In this document: piece after piece, positions 46,199 through 56,041 of the stretch
Layout of the letters: each line of letters starts with the position of its first letter
Numbering within the stretch: position 1 is the stretch's first letter
Assembly (NCBI GenBank): GCA_003214315.1
Contig: QCLU01000005.1
Coordinates: 62,001 to 126,000, forward strand
From: Prochlorococcus sp. AG-418-D13
GTDB lineage: Bacteria; Cyanobacteriota; Cyanobacteriia; PCC-6307; Cyanobiaceae
Length of the DNA stretch: 64,000 nt
Direction of reading: 5' to 3'
Translations under genes and position numbers: made by a program
The notes under the pieces: model-generated
The model's database searches: none
The model's input: only the letters and a program-made list of their open reading frames with translations
Told to the model about the DNA's origin: nothing

Positions 46199-47248
46199 CT
46201 AAAAATTTTCTGAAAATCCAAAAACATCTTTTAAGAGCTTATTTTCTATTTTCGAATAAAAATTAAAATCATCATTGACTTTAATAAAATACTTTTGAGA
46301 ATTTGTTTTCGTTTCTTTAAAAAGCTGATTAATTTCAAATTTATCAATTTTAAAATTTTCAGAAATAAATTTTTCAAATGAATTGGAAAAATGAAATTTT
46401 TTAGATTTATCTAAATAAATTGCACCAATTTTATTAATTCTTGACATATTTTTAATGGAATTTTTGGAAAAATTCCAAAGATTCAATATTTCCTCATTTG
46501 ATTTTATCCATAAAATCTCATTTGTTTCCGTTGGATTTTTTGAAACTATTAATGTCAAAATATATCTTAATTGATAAGTCGCTAACTCAGGAATAATTTG
46601 AAGAGCATATTCAATATATTCAGATCCATTATTATCCCTATTATTAAATTCTATAGATAACATTTCCAAAGCTGGCCTGCGGTCAAAAGGAAAGAAATCA
46701 CCATCCAGTCCTCCAGTCCAATAAGGTCCATTTTTATAATTTTTTGATGCAGGAGTTGCAGGTGTTTCAAAAATACTGTTTATCATAAATCCATTTATTA
46801 TTTGAGAAACGGACCTTGAAAGAGAATCTCTTAAAGTAAAAATATAAATTTCAGGATTTTCTTTTAGATCCCATTTATGACTAGAAGTTTGATAACTATC
46901 ATAATTTTTTTTTATTTTTTTTTCTAATGGAAGCCTAAAAGCTCCGGAATTATGATGATGAATAAGAATTTTATGATTAAATTTAAATTTATGAACTATC
47001 TTATTTACCTCTTTATGCGCAAGTATAGAGAGAGAATTTTGTGGGATAAAACATGTATTATTATATTCTTGACTTTTTCGAAAATATAAATTTTTCCAAT
47101 ATTTATCATCTACAAAATTTCTAGTATCTAATTTAATTACATGATTAGGATTGATAGAGTATTTTTCAGTGCTAGTAATTAAATCTCTCCAAATACTACT
47201 TCCTGCTGATTTTGGTATATGTATTAAATGAAATAATGGAGAATACAA
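46199..47248 (-). CDS. Sulfotransferase-like protein
   Basis: The 349-residue protein starts (TTG 47248) almost directly with the PAPS-binding loop HIPKSAGSSIWRDLI (9-23), the carbohydrate-sulfotransferase variant of the P-loop. LRDSLSRSVSQ (around 160) is the 3'-phosphate-binding RDxxxRxxS motif. Many aromatic and Lys residues follow. It lies alone between two genes of the other strand and LptD; a role in sulfating the surface polysaccharide is plausible but unproven. Confidence 0.75.
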   Translation of the reverse strand: MYSPLFHLIHIPKSAGSSIWRDLITSTEKYSINPNHVIKLDTRNFVDDKYWKNLYFRKSQEYNNTCFIPQNSLSILAHKEVNKIVHKFKFNHKILIHHHNSGAFRLPLEKKIKKNYDSYQTSSHKWDLKENPEIYIFTLRDSLSRSVSQIINGFMINSIFETPATPASKNYKNGPYWTGGLDGDFFPFDRRPALEMLSIEFNNRDNNGSEYIEYALQIIPELATYQLRYILTLIVSKNPTETNEILWIKSNEEILNLWNFSKNSIKNMSRINKIGAIYLDKSKKFHFSNSFEKFISENFKIDKFEINQLFKETKTNSQKYFIKVNDDFNFYSKIENKLLKDVFGFSENF

Positions 47249-47469
47249 TTTCTTAACTTCCTTTTTTAAGTAAGTAAAAGTCTAGAGTATTTTTTTAAAA
47301 AGAAATTTTTATTTCAAATTTAAAAAAATTTTCACATCAAAACTTCTTAAATAAAAGATTCACCTACGATAAAGCAAGGATACGTAAAATTTTATCATAA
47401 ATAATTTTCTTATTTTTACATTTTTAATAAAATATTTATCAGATAAAATTTGACCTTATTAAAAATTAT

Positions 47470-49572
47470 CTAAAAATTACTACCTAAACCACTAAAATTA
47501 AAGGAGTATATATCAAAATTTATACCACCCTCTTCATCGTCAAAATTATAGAATAATCCGATATTATAAGCTCTTCTGTTTAAAGATATTTCAATAGTAG
47601 GATTAATAAAATTATCCTCTAAATCATTATTTTCCAAATTAAACTCACCAGAAAACTTTACTGCTAAAGCCTTATATAATTGCTGTTTAATATTAAATTC
47701 AACAACACTGCTATCTACCACCTGATCGAAACTGAAGGGACTATTACCCCTATTAAATTTAAATCTGGGATATAATTCAATTTCTGTATAGTCAAGATAA
47801 TCTTTCTTGAAGGAACCTAAGACCAATTTGGGGCCAGTTTTGATTAAAATGATGTCCTGTTTATTTCCATCTTCATATCTTAAAAAATCTGCATTGCCTT
47901 CAATTAACCAAAACAAGCCTTGATTAATTACTGAGGGACTATAAATATAATCATCAGTTAAAAATTCTTCAGAGTCAAGTTGCCATAAAACATATTCATT
48001 TTTTTGTTTTAAAGATAAATTTGCTCTCTGTTTTGAAATAAGATTTTTTGAGTTTATTCTTGAAGGAGACTCATATTTTCCATATCCCAAAGAAACATTT
48101 CTAGTGATATCTGTATTTGTTTTATTCTTAATAATTTCCAAATCATATAATACGCCATATGAATTGTTAACTAAAATTTCTCCAAGTGAACCATTATTTG
48201 TCTTTTCACGAAAAGTTCCAAAAAAAGCGATATCTCCACTAGCAAAATATTTATTATCATTTTTTAGATAAATATTTTTAGTTAAAAAGCTTTTACCTTC
48301 TAAAATTTTATCTAATTTGTCAAAATCAAACGAATTAGTTTCAGCTTCCAAGATAAAATTCCAATCCCCTATTGAACTATTTAGTCCTACATCCATACCA
48401 AAAAAGTCTAATATATTTGCATCTTGCTCTATCCTGTCTCCTAAGATATCTTCATTTTCACTAGAAAAGCTTTTAGTTTTCCCGATTAAAAACCTTTGTA
48501 TATTAAATTTACCAAGAAAATCAAACTGAGTTCTTTCGTTTTTTCCAAAGAATAAAGGGTCAAAACTTCTATAGACAGATACTCCATCATATTTTTGCTT
48601 ATCGTAAGCAATACCCCATCTAAAGTAATTTTCTTTATCAATATTAATGTTCCTTGGTCCAATTGGGATAGTTAACTTGTCATCAAAGGTCAAGCTAGAC
48701 CATTTAGTTTTTATTTTTATATCGTTATTTTCTCTAAAAACTTTAAATTCTTTATTATTAATAACTAATTGAGGCTCGTTAAAAGGATCATTTGTCAATT
48801 TTAATTCCGATGCACTCCATACATCATTATTAATATCAATTCTTTCCGAGTTGAATCTAGTTCTACTAGCAGGATTTAATTTGGTATTTATTTTTTCATT
48901 ATTTTTTTTAAGTTGAATTTTAGAAGAATTATCTAAAGTAACATTTTTAATTTTAAAATCTTTTTCAAAATCATCACTTAAATTACCACTTTTTTCAGAA
49001 TTAAAAATATTATTAAGCGATTTAAAATCAATTGAACCAAGTGCTCTCAAAATAAATCCTTTTTTATTTATAAAGTCATATTCAATAGTTTCTGCCTTTA
49101 AAAATTGCGTTTCAGTTTTGAAATCTATATCTCCTTCAATAATCATTTTTTCTAATTCTTTATCATAGGATAATTTCGAAGCCCTCATTATTCCGTTATT
49201 TGTTTTAATTACTACATCTCCTTCTGCAATAAAATTTGAACCTATTCTGGATTGAGTATTTGAATTAATATCAACAGAAAATAATTTATCTATAGGCTCA
49301 GAATCAAATGCTAAATTTTCTGATAATTCATTAAAAAAATTCTTTAATTTTAAAGGCAGTTCATAATTATTTTTATTATTTTTGTTTTCTTTTTTTTCTA
49401 AATAGGCGAAATCTAAGGAATTTTCAAATTCTAATTTTTCCTCTTTTGTTTTATTAAAGTTGCTATCGGAATCTTCTAATTGCCTTTTAATTTCTAAAAA
49501 ATAACTAGATAAACTAGGATTTATAAACCCTAAGTAAATAAGAAAACTTGACCAAAAAAAGATTTTTTTCAA
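47470..49572 (-). CDS. lptD: LPS-assembly outer-membrane protein LptD (DUF3769 type)
   Basis: The 700-residue protein begins with a signal peptide (TTG start, about 1-22) and has an OstA/LptD-like N-terminal domain, NFIAEGDVVIKTNNGIMRAS and EKMIIEGDIDFKTETQFLKA, followed by a long beta-barrel with many aromatic-ended strands and a final Phe. This is the cyanobacterial DUF3769 form of LptD, which inserts LPS in the outer membrane. Its place inside the polysaccharide region is notable, since it is the end point of the pathway. Confidence 0.82.
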   Translation of the reverse strand: MKKIFFWSSFLIYLGFINPSLSSYFLEIKRQLEDSDSNFNKTKEEKLEFENSLDFAYLEKKENKNNKNNYELPLKLKNFFNELSENLAFDSEPIDKLFSVDINSNTQSRIGSNFIAEGDVVIKTNNGIMRASKLSYDKELEKMIIEGDIDFKTETQFLKAETIEYDFINKKGFILRALGSIDFKSLNNIFNSEKSGNLSDDFEKDFKIKNVTLDNSSKIQLKKNNEKINTKLNPASRTRFNSERIDINNDVWSASELKLTNDPFNEPQLVINNKEFKVFRENNDIKIKTKWSSLTFDDKLTIPIGPRNINIDKENYFRWGIAYDKQKYDGVSVYRSFDPLFFGKNERTQFDFLGKFNIQRFLIGKTKSFSSENEDILGDRIEQDANILDFFGMDVGLNSSIGDWNFILEAETNSFDFDKLDKILEGKSFLTKNIYLKNDNKYFASGDIAFFGTFREKTNNGSLGEILVNNSYGVLYDLEIIKNKTNTDITRNVSLGYGKYESPSRINSKNLISKQRANLSLKQKNEYVLWQLDSEEFLTDDYIYSPSVINQGLFWLIEGNADFLRYEDGNKQDIILIKTGPKLVLGSFKKDYLDYTEIELYPRFKFNRGNSPFSFDQVVDSSVVEFNIKQQLYKALAVKFSGEFNLENNDLEDNFINPTIEISLNRRAYNIGLFYNFDDEEGGINFDIYSFNFSGLGSNF

Positions 49573-49708
49573 AGATCTATTAAATAACTTTTTTTCTATA
49601 ATAATTCATAATTGATTATTGTATTTTTAATAATGGAATTTTTAAAGTCGAGTTAATAGGAACTAAAATAAATTTCCTCAAAAGATCTTTAAATACAAAG
49701 TTATTTTA

Positions 49709-50776
49709 CTAAGGACCACTATTGACAAACTTTTCACACCAATTAATATTTTCTAAATACCAACTAATTGTATTTCTTAATCCTTCCTCAAAAGAATAAG
49801 TTGGCTTCCATCCTAAATCAGAATAGATAAATGTATTATCAATAGCATATCTAAAATCATGTCCTGGCCTATCTTCAACAAAAGATATTTGATCTTTATA
49901 ATCATTTGTTTTAGGAACTTTATTATTTAAGAAATCACAAATTAGATTAACAACTTCAAGATTTGTATATTCGTTACACCCGCCAATACAATATGTAGAT
50001 CCTTCCAACCCTCTAAATGCTACATGTAAGATTGCATCTATATGATCTTCCACAAACAACCAATCTCTTATATTTTGCCCATTTCCATATATCGGAATTA
50101 ATTCATCCTTTATAGCATTATAGATTGCAAGAGGTATTAACTTATCAGGTAATTGCCATGGTCCAAAATTATTACTGCAATTAGATATTGAGACAGGTAA
50201 TCCATATGTAGATTGCCAAGCTCTAACAAAATGATCACTAGCAGCTTTACTAGCTGAATAAGGACTATTTGGCCTATAAGGGCTTTTTTCAGAAAACTTA
50301 CTTTTATTATTTAAAGATCCAAATACTTCATCAGTACTAACATGATGAAATCTAAATACTTTTTTCCTTTCAGGAGAAAGCTTCTCAAAATGTTCTCTTG
50401 AAACTTCTAATAAATTAAAAGTACCCAAAACATTACTTCTTAAAAATATCTCTGGACCTTCTATTGATTTATCAACATGACTTTCTGCAGCAAGATGAAA
50501 AACAAAATCCGGATCAATATCTTGAAAAGTTTTTGAAAGTATTTGCTTGTTTGAAATATCAATTTTAATAATATTATGACGCCTTTTTAAGTCATTACCA
50601 AGCAGTTTAATTTCATTATGTATTCCTGTTAAATCACTCGCATATCCAAATTTATCAATATTAAATATTTTACATTCACTATCACGCAACAACTTTCTAA
50701 CTAAGGTGCCCCCTATAAAACCAGCTCCACCTGTAATTATTATTTTTTTACAAAGTTCAGGTACTTTAAAAATCAT
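49709..50776 (-). CDS. rfbB: dTDP-glucose 4,6-dehydratase (intact copy)
   Basis: The 355-residue dehydratase has the nucleotide loop IIITGGAGFIGGTLVRKLLR, HLAAESHVDKSIEGP, the catalytic HVSTDEVFGSL and PYSASKAASDHFVRA regions, and NCSNNFGPWQLPDKLIPLAI. All active-site residues (Thr, Asp, Glu, Tyr, Lys) are in place. It supplies dTDP-4-keto-6-deoxyglucose for rfbC/rfbD at 31.7-33.3 kb, and it replaces the decayed copy after rfbD. Confidence 0.97.
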   Translation of the reverse strand: MIFKVPELCKKIIITGGAGFIGGTLVRKLLRDSECKIFNIDKFGYASDLTGIHNEIKLLGNDLKRRHNIIKIDISNKQILSKTFQDIDPDFVFHLAAESHVDKSIEGPEIFLRSNVLGTFNLLEVSREHFEKLSPERKKVFRFHHVSTDEVFGSLNNKSKFSEKSPYRPNSPYSASKAASDHFVRAWQSTYGLPVSISNCSNNFGPWQLPDKLIPLAIYNAIKDELIPIYGNGQNIRDWLFVEDHIDAILHVAFRGLEGSTYCIGGCNEYTNLEVVNLICDFLNNKVPKTNDYKDQISFVEDRPGHDFRYAIDNTFIYSDLGWKPTYSFEEGLRNTISWYLENINWCEKFVNSGP

Positions 50777-51089
50777 TATTTTTCAGTAGTTTTTCAAAAA
50801 AATATCAAGTTAATTACCTATTTTAGACTTAAAAAAAAATTATTTAAATAACTTTAATTTTATTTATAAATTCCAAAAATAAAAATTTGGAGAATGCATA
50901 GTTTAGTGATTTTATTCGATTCAAATAGGATAAAAATAATTAGATTAAATTTATTTAAAACGGCAAAATTAATGGTGAAATTATATAGATACAAAAAAAC
51001 TCTTGAATATAATTTTATAACTAATAAGAAAATTGATATTCAACTTAAGGTATATTATTTAATTAAATATTTTTTAAAATAAATTCATT
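50777..51089. other. Intergenic stretch; one doubtful short frame only
   Basis: These 313 bp between divergent genes are AT-rich. A 62-codon plus-strand frame (50894-51082) with a GGAGA-like site exists but its Lys/Ile/Tyr-rich composition is what random AT-rich DNA gives, so I do not call it. Promoters for rfbB (minus) and the UDP-glucuronate epimerase (plus) must lie here. Confidence 0.4.
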
Positions 51090-52121
51090 TTGGGAAAGAA
51101 AAATATCCTAATTACTGGTGCTGCTGGCTTTATTGGTTATCACATTTCACGAAAATTGATTGCAGAAGGTTTTTATGTTTGTGGATTAGATAACTTGAAT
51201 GACTATTATGAAGTTGATCTAAAAGAGGAAAGACTTAAAAAAACTCAAAATTTTTCTGAAGCACATAAAAATAGATGGAAATTTATTAAAGGCGATTTAC
51301 AAGATAAAAAATTATTGGAAAAAATATTTAAAGATTATAAACCCTCCATCGTAATAAATCTTGCCGCTCAAGCTGGAGTGAGATATTCAATTACTAATCC
51401 AAGTGCATACATAAATTCCAATATTGTTGGATTTGGTAATTTACTAGAATGTTGTAGAGATTTCAAAATAGAAAATCTTCTTTATGCCAGCAGTAGTTCA
51501 GTATATGGTGGCAATACTAAAACTCCTTTCAAAGAAACTGACTCAACAAATCATCCCATAAGTTTATACGCAGCAACTAAAAGATCCAACGAGCTTATGG
51601 CCCATACTTATAGCCACTTATATAATATTCCCTCTATAGGATTACGATTTTTTACTGTATATGGACCTTGGGGTAGGCCTGACATGGCTCCTATGATTTT
51701 TGCTAAGGCTATTCTTACAAGAGAACCAATTAAAGTATTCAACAAAGGTTATATGTCAAGAAGTTTTACCTACATCAATGACGTTATAGAAATAATATAT
51801 AAATTAATAAATAAGCCAGCTACTCCAAATAGTAATTTTGACAGAAATAATCCAGACCCTTCCACAAGCTGGAATAATCATAGAATTTTTAATCTGGGAA
51901 ATGAGAACACAATTGAATTATTAGAATTTATCCAATTATTAGAAAATGAATTAGGTATTAAATCTTTAAGAAATTATGAGGATATGCAACCTGGAGATGT
52001 CCAAAATACATCCGCAGATTGTTCTTCTTTAAAGGATTGGATTGGAGAATTCAAATATACATCTGCAAAGATAGGCATAGAGCACTTTATAAATTGGTAT
52101 AAAGATTATTATAAATATTGA
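51090..52121 (+). CDS. UDP-glucuronate 4-epimerase
   Basis: The 343-residue SDR epimerase has NILITGAAGFIGYHISRKLI, NLAAQAGVRYSITNP, the catalytic YASSSSVYGGN and SLYAATKRSNELMAHTYSHL, and FFTVYGPWGRPDMAPMIFAK, together specific for the CapI/GAE class that makes UDP-galacturonate. The start is TTG at 51090. It follows the theme of UDP-sugar supply along with ugd and galE. Confidence 0.92.
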   Translation: MGKKNILITGAAGFIGYHISRKLIAEGFYVCGLDNLNDYYEVDLKEERLKKTQNFSEAHKNRWKFIKGDLQDKKLLEKIFKDYKPSIVINLAAQAGVRYSITNPSAYINSNIVGFGNLLECCRDFKIENLLYASSSSVYGGNTKTPFKETDSTNHPISLYAATKRSNELMAHTYSHLYNIPSIGLRFFTVYGPWGRPDMAPMIFAKAILTREPIKVFNKGYMSRSFTYINDVIEIIYKLINKPATPNSNFDRNNPDPSTSWNNHRIFNLGNENTIELLEFIQLLENELGIKSLRNYEDMQPGDVQNTSADCSSLKDWIGEFKYTSAKIGIEHFINWYKDYYKY

Positions 52122-52195
52122 TTTAATAATTTTTATCACACTTTTTAAAAGTAGAATACTTATGAAATGATAAAAAACCCTTTAACTCTGCATAA

Positions 52196-53311
52196 ATGAA
52201 AGAAAAAAAGACTGCCCTTATTACTGGAATTACAGGACAAGACGGTAGCTATCTTGCAGAACTTCTACTAGAAAAGGGTTATGAAGTTCACGGCATAAAA
52301 AGAAGATCAAGCTCTTTTAATACTTCTAGGATTGATAAGTTATACCAAGATCCACATGAAAAAGATAAAACTTTTTTTCTTCACTATGGGGATTTAATAG
52401 ATAGCACAAATATTTTAAAAATCATAGATCAAGTCCAGCCTGATGAGATATATAACTTAGGAGCGCAAAGCCATGTAGCTGTAAGTTTTGAGACCCCAGA
52501 ATATACAGCCAATTGCGATGCTATTGGTGTTTTAAGAATTCTTGAAGCTATAAGAATACTTAAGCTTATTGATAAAACTAAGGTTTACCAAGCCAGCACA
52601 AGTGAGTTATACGGCTTAATTCAAGAATCACCACAAAAAGAATCAACTCCTTTTTATCCTAGAAGCCCATATGCAGTTGCAAAGTTATATGCATACTGGA
52701 TTATTGTTAATTACCGAGAAGCTTATAATATTTTTGCTTGCAATGGAATTTTATTTAATCATGAGAGTCCAAGAAGAGGTGAAACTTTTGTAACTAGGAA
52801 AATCACAAGAGGATTAACAAGAATACATTATGGACTAGAAAAAACAATTTATATGGGGAACCTCAATTCACAAAGAGATTGGGGCCATGCAAAAGACTAT
52901 GTTTATATGCAATGGTTAATGCTTCAACAGGAAACAGCAGATGATTTTGTGATATCAACAGGAAAAATGATTTCAGTTAGGAAATTCATAGAATTATGCG
53001 CCCAAAAACTTGGCTGGCATGAAAAGAAAGGACAAAAGGGGATAATATGGGAAGGGGAGGGTATTAATGAAATCGGCAGGAGAGCTGATACAGGTGAAAT
53101 CGTTGTAAGAGTCGACCCCAGATACTTCAGGCCTACCGAAGTGGAAGAACTTTTAGGAGATTCATCTAAAGCAAGAAAGAAACTTAACTGGGAACCAAAG
53201 ATATCAATTGAAGAACTTATTTCAGAGATGATAGATGAAGATTCAAAAGAATCCAAGAAAGAATCAATACTTTTGGAAAAAGGCTTTTCTATTTTCACTT
53301 CTAAAGAATAA
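52196..53311 (+). CDS. gmd: GDP-mannose 4,6-dehydratase
   Basis: The 371-residue dehydratase has [35 protein letters not shown], the catalytic [16 protein letters not shown] and [18 protein letters not shown], and [20 protein letters not shown]. It makes GDP-4-keto-6-deoxymannose. It is followed by manC (16 bp) and, further on, fcl, giving a GDP-L-fucose set. Confidence 0.98.
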   Translation: MKEKKTALITGITGQDGSYLAELLLEKGYEVHGIKRRSSSFNTSRIDKLYQDPHEKDKTFFLHYGDLIDSTNILKIIDQVQPDEIYNLGAQSHVAVSFETPEYTANCDAIGVLRILEAIRILKLIDKTKVYQASTSELYGLIQESPQKESTPFYPRSPYAVAKLYAYWIIVNYREAYNIFACNGILFNHESPRRGETFVTRKITRGLTRIHYGLEKTIYMGNLNSQRDWGHAKDYVYMQWLMLQQETADDFVISTGKMISVRKFIELCAQKLGWHEKKGQKGIIWEGEGINEIGRRADTGEIVVRVDPRYFRPTEVEELLGDSSKARKKLNWEPKISIEELISEMIDEDSKESKKESILLEKGFSIFTSKE

Positions 53312-53326
53312 ATAATTTTAAAAATT

Positions 53327-54775
53327 ATGAAAAAAGTTATCCCCATAATTCTCGCAGGTGGAACTGGTTCCAGATTATGGCCATTATCTAGAGAAAGTTT
53401 TCCAAAACAATTTCTAAAATTAGTAGGTGATGATCATACCTTGCTACAAAAAACATATAAAAGAATTGAAGATATTGAAAATTTATGCGGACCAATAATT
53501 ATATGTAACGAAGAACATAGATTTATAGTTGGGGATCAAATGAGCAAAATTAATATAGATCCTTTATCAATAATTCTTGAGCCAGCACGAAGAAATACTG
53601 CGCCAGCAATCACAATAGCGGCTTTGAAAGCACTTGATCATTTTAAAGATAAAGATATTGATCCTATACTTTTAATTCTTTCATCAGACCACTACATTAA
53701 AAATATTAAAGAGTTTAGAAAATCTATTAAAAATAGTATTGAGCTTGCATCTAGTGGTAAATTAATAACTTTTGGAATTTTGCCCTCATATCCTGCGATA
53801 GAATACGGCTATATCAAAGCTAAAAATAAATTAAAAAGAGATAACTCTATTGAATGTAAAGTTGAAAAGTTCATTGAGAAGCCAAATCTAGAAACAGCTA
53901 AATATCTTTTTGAGGATAAAAAATATTCTTGGAATAGCGGAATGTTTGTTTGTAAGGCAAGTTCAATTTTAAATGAATTATCTTCGTTCACCCCAGAAAT
54001 CGTTGAAAATTGCAAGGAATGTTTAAAGGATGGTCATATCGATCTTGATTTTTTAAGACTTGATAAATCATCTTTCTCTAAATGTCCTGATATCTCTATC
54101 GATGTTGCCGTTTTTGAAAAGACTAAAAAAGCTTATGTATTACCACTTGACTGTGGGTGGGATGATATAGGGAATTGGGAATCTCTTTGGAATATTTCTA
54201 AAAAGGATAATAATGGTAATACTATTAAAGGAAACGTTCTTGTAAAAGAAACCCAAGCATCTCTTTTACGAAGTGAAAATAAATTATTAGTCTGTTTAGG
54301 TTTAAAAGATTTGATGATAATCGATACAAAAGATGCACTTTTAGTTGCAAATAAAAATTTTTCGCAAGAGATTAAAAGTATAGTCTCAATTTTAAATGAA
54401 AAGAAACTAAAAGAAGGTAAGCAACATAAAAAAATACATAGGCCATGGGGGTTTTACGAATCTATTGAAGAGAGTAATTGTTGGCAAATAAAAAAAATTG
54501 AAGTTAATCCAGGGGCATCACTATCCTTACAAATGCATAATCATAGATCAGAACATTGGATAGTATTAGAAGGGGATGCAAAAGTGCAAGTTAATGAAGA
54601 AATAAAGTTTTTGTCCAAAAATGAAAGTATATATATACCAATTAAATCAAAACATAGATTAAGCAATCCTAGTAAAGTCAATCTTGTCCTTATAGAAGTT
54701 CAAACTGGCAATTATCTTGGCGAAGACGACATAATTAGATTTGATGATATTTATGGGAGGACGAGTAATTTCTAA
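53327..54775 (+). CDS. manC: Mannose-1-phosphate guanylyltransferase / mannose-6-phosphate isomerase
   Basis: The 482-residue bifunctional enzyme has the nucleotidyltransferase domain (IPIILAGGTGSRLWPLSRES then FPKQFLKL, VEKFIEKPNLETAKYLFE) and a C-terminal cupin isomerase domain (about 365-475; EVNPGASLSLQMHNHRSEHW). It produces GDP-mannose, feeding gmd. A strong hairpin-plus-T-run lies about 100 bp downstream. Confidence 0.97.
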   Translation: MKKVIPIILAGGTGSRLWPLSRESFPKQFLKLVGDDHTLLQKTYKRIEDIENLCGPIIICNEEHRFIVGDQMSKINIDPLSIILEPARRNTAPAITIAALKALDHFKDKDIDPILLILSSDHYIKNIKEFRKSIKNSIELASSGKLITFGILPSYPAIEYGYIKAKNKLKRDNSIECKVEKFIEKPNLETAKYLFEDKKYSWNSGMFVCKASSILNELSSFTPEIVENCKECLKDGHIDLDFLRLDKSSFSKCPDISIDVAVFEKTKKAYVLPLDCGWDDIGNWESLWNISKKDNNGNTIKGNVLVKETQASLLRSENKLLVCLGLKDLMIIDTKDALLVANKNFSQEIKSIVSILNEKKLKEGKQHKKIHRPWGFYESIEESNCWQIKKIEVNPGASLSLQMHNHRSEHWIVLEGDAKVQVNEEIKFLSKNESIYIPIKSKHRLSNPSKVNLVLIEVQTGNYLGEDDIIRFDDIYGRTSNF

Positions 54776-54877
54776 AACACTTAAAAACCAAAATTGATAG
54801 TGTTCATTTCCTATTGTGAGTTTAATTAAGCTTATTAAATTGACTGAAATTGTGGAACAAACATTAGTATATAAAAT

Positions 54878-54925
54878 AAATCTATCTGACATGAAAAAAA
54901 TAGTTAACAAGATAGATTTTTTTTA
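54878..54925 (+). terminator. Rho-independent terminator after manC
   Basis: AAATCTATCT (54878-54887) is exactly complementary to AGATAGATTT (54910-54919), with a 22-nt loop, and the stem runs directly into a T-stretch. It lies 103 bp after the manC stop on the same strand and before fcl. Confidence 0.7.
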
Positions 54926-55051
54926 AGTAATCCTCTAATATTATTTAAAATAATTATTTTATTAGTAAAAACTTATCCTGATTAAATTCAGATATTCCCT
55001 TTCAAAAAATTCAATATCTAAAAATAGTTAAAATAATTAAAGCTTAAATTA

Positions 55052-56041
55052 ATGTTAATTTCAAAAACTTACAAAATATTTATAGCTGGACATTCTGGAA
55101 TGGTAGGAAGCGCAATCAAAAGATCCTTAATTAAGAAAGGTTATACTAATTTACTTTGCCCGAGCAGAAAAGAATTAAATTTACTAAGTTTTAATGAAGT
55201 TGAGAACTGGTTCAAAAATAATAATCCAGATATTGTAATTCTTGCTGCAGCTAAAGTTGGGGGAATATACGCTAATTCAAAATATACAGCAGACTTTATT
55301 CTGGAAAATCTTAAGATTCAAAATAATGTAATAGAAAATTCATGGAAGTTTAATGTAAAGCGATTTTTATTCCTTGGGAGTAGTTGCATTTATCCAAAAT
55401 TAGCAGAACAACCATTAAAAGAAAAATATTTATTAACTGGTTCACTAGAAAACACAAATGAATCTTACGCAATAGCCAAAATTGCAGGAATTAAATTATG
55501 TTCAGCTTTAAAAACTCAATATGGGTTTGATGCAATTTCATTAATGCCTACAAACCTCTATGGTCAAGGAGACAATTATCATCCATCAAATAGTCATGTT
55601 TTGCCATCCCTGATCAGGAAGTTTTATGAGGCTAAAACAAAAGGAATTGATCTTGTTGAATGTTGGGGCACTGGATCACCAAAAAGAGAGTTCCTATTAG
55701 TAGATGATCTAGCAGAAGCCTGCATTTTTGTTCTAGAAAACATTTCAATTGATAATGAAATTTTATACGAAAATAAAAACAATTATTGTGGAATTCTTAA
55801 CGTGGGGGTGGGATTAGATATCAGTATTAAAGATTTAGCAAAAATGATCGCATCAATAATTGATTACAACGGTGAAATAATATGGGATTCATCTAAGCCA
55901 GATGGTACACCTAGAAAATTACTAGACATTTCAAAACTCATGCATGTGGGTTGGCAAGCCAAAACTAGCTTAAAAAAAGGAATTAAATTAACCCTACAAC
56001 AATACGTTGAAGAAATAAGAGCTAAAATTATCCGCATCTAG
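55052..56041 (+). CDS. fcl: GDP-L-fucose synthase
   Basis: The 329-residue SDR-type epimerase-reductase has IFIAGHSGMVGSAIKRSLIK, AAAKVGGIYANSKYTADFI, the catalytic FLGSSCIYPKLAEQPLKE and NESYAIAKIAGIKLC, and MPTNLYGQGDNYHPSNSHVL. It finishes GDP-L-fucose synthesis from gmd's product. The stop shares CTAG (56038-56041) with the converging galE stop. Confidence 0.97.
   Translation: MLISKTYKIFIAGHSGMVGSAIKRSLIKKGYTNLLCPSRKELNLLSFNEVENWFKNNNPDIVILAAAKVGGIYANSKYTADFILENLKIQNNVIENSWKFNVKRFLFLGSSCIYPKLAEQPLKEKYLLTGSLENTNESYAIAKIAGIKLCSALKTQYGFDAISLMPTNLYGQGDNYHPSNSHVLPSLIRKFYEAKTKGIDLVECWGTGSPKREFLLVDDLAEACIFVLENISIDNEILYENKNNYCGILNVGVGLDISIKDLAKMIASIIDYNGEIIWDSSKPDGTPRKLLDISKLMHVGWQAKTSLKKGIKLTLQQYVEEIRAKIIRI

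Noticed and set aside
50894-51082. 62-codon plus-strand frame with a GGAGA-like site upstream
   Set aside because: Composition (Lys, Ile, Tyr, Leu) is what random AT-rich sequence gives, there is no domain-like pattern, and it lies in the promoter region between two divergent genes.
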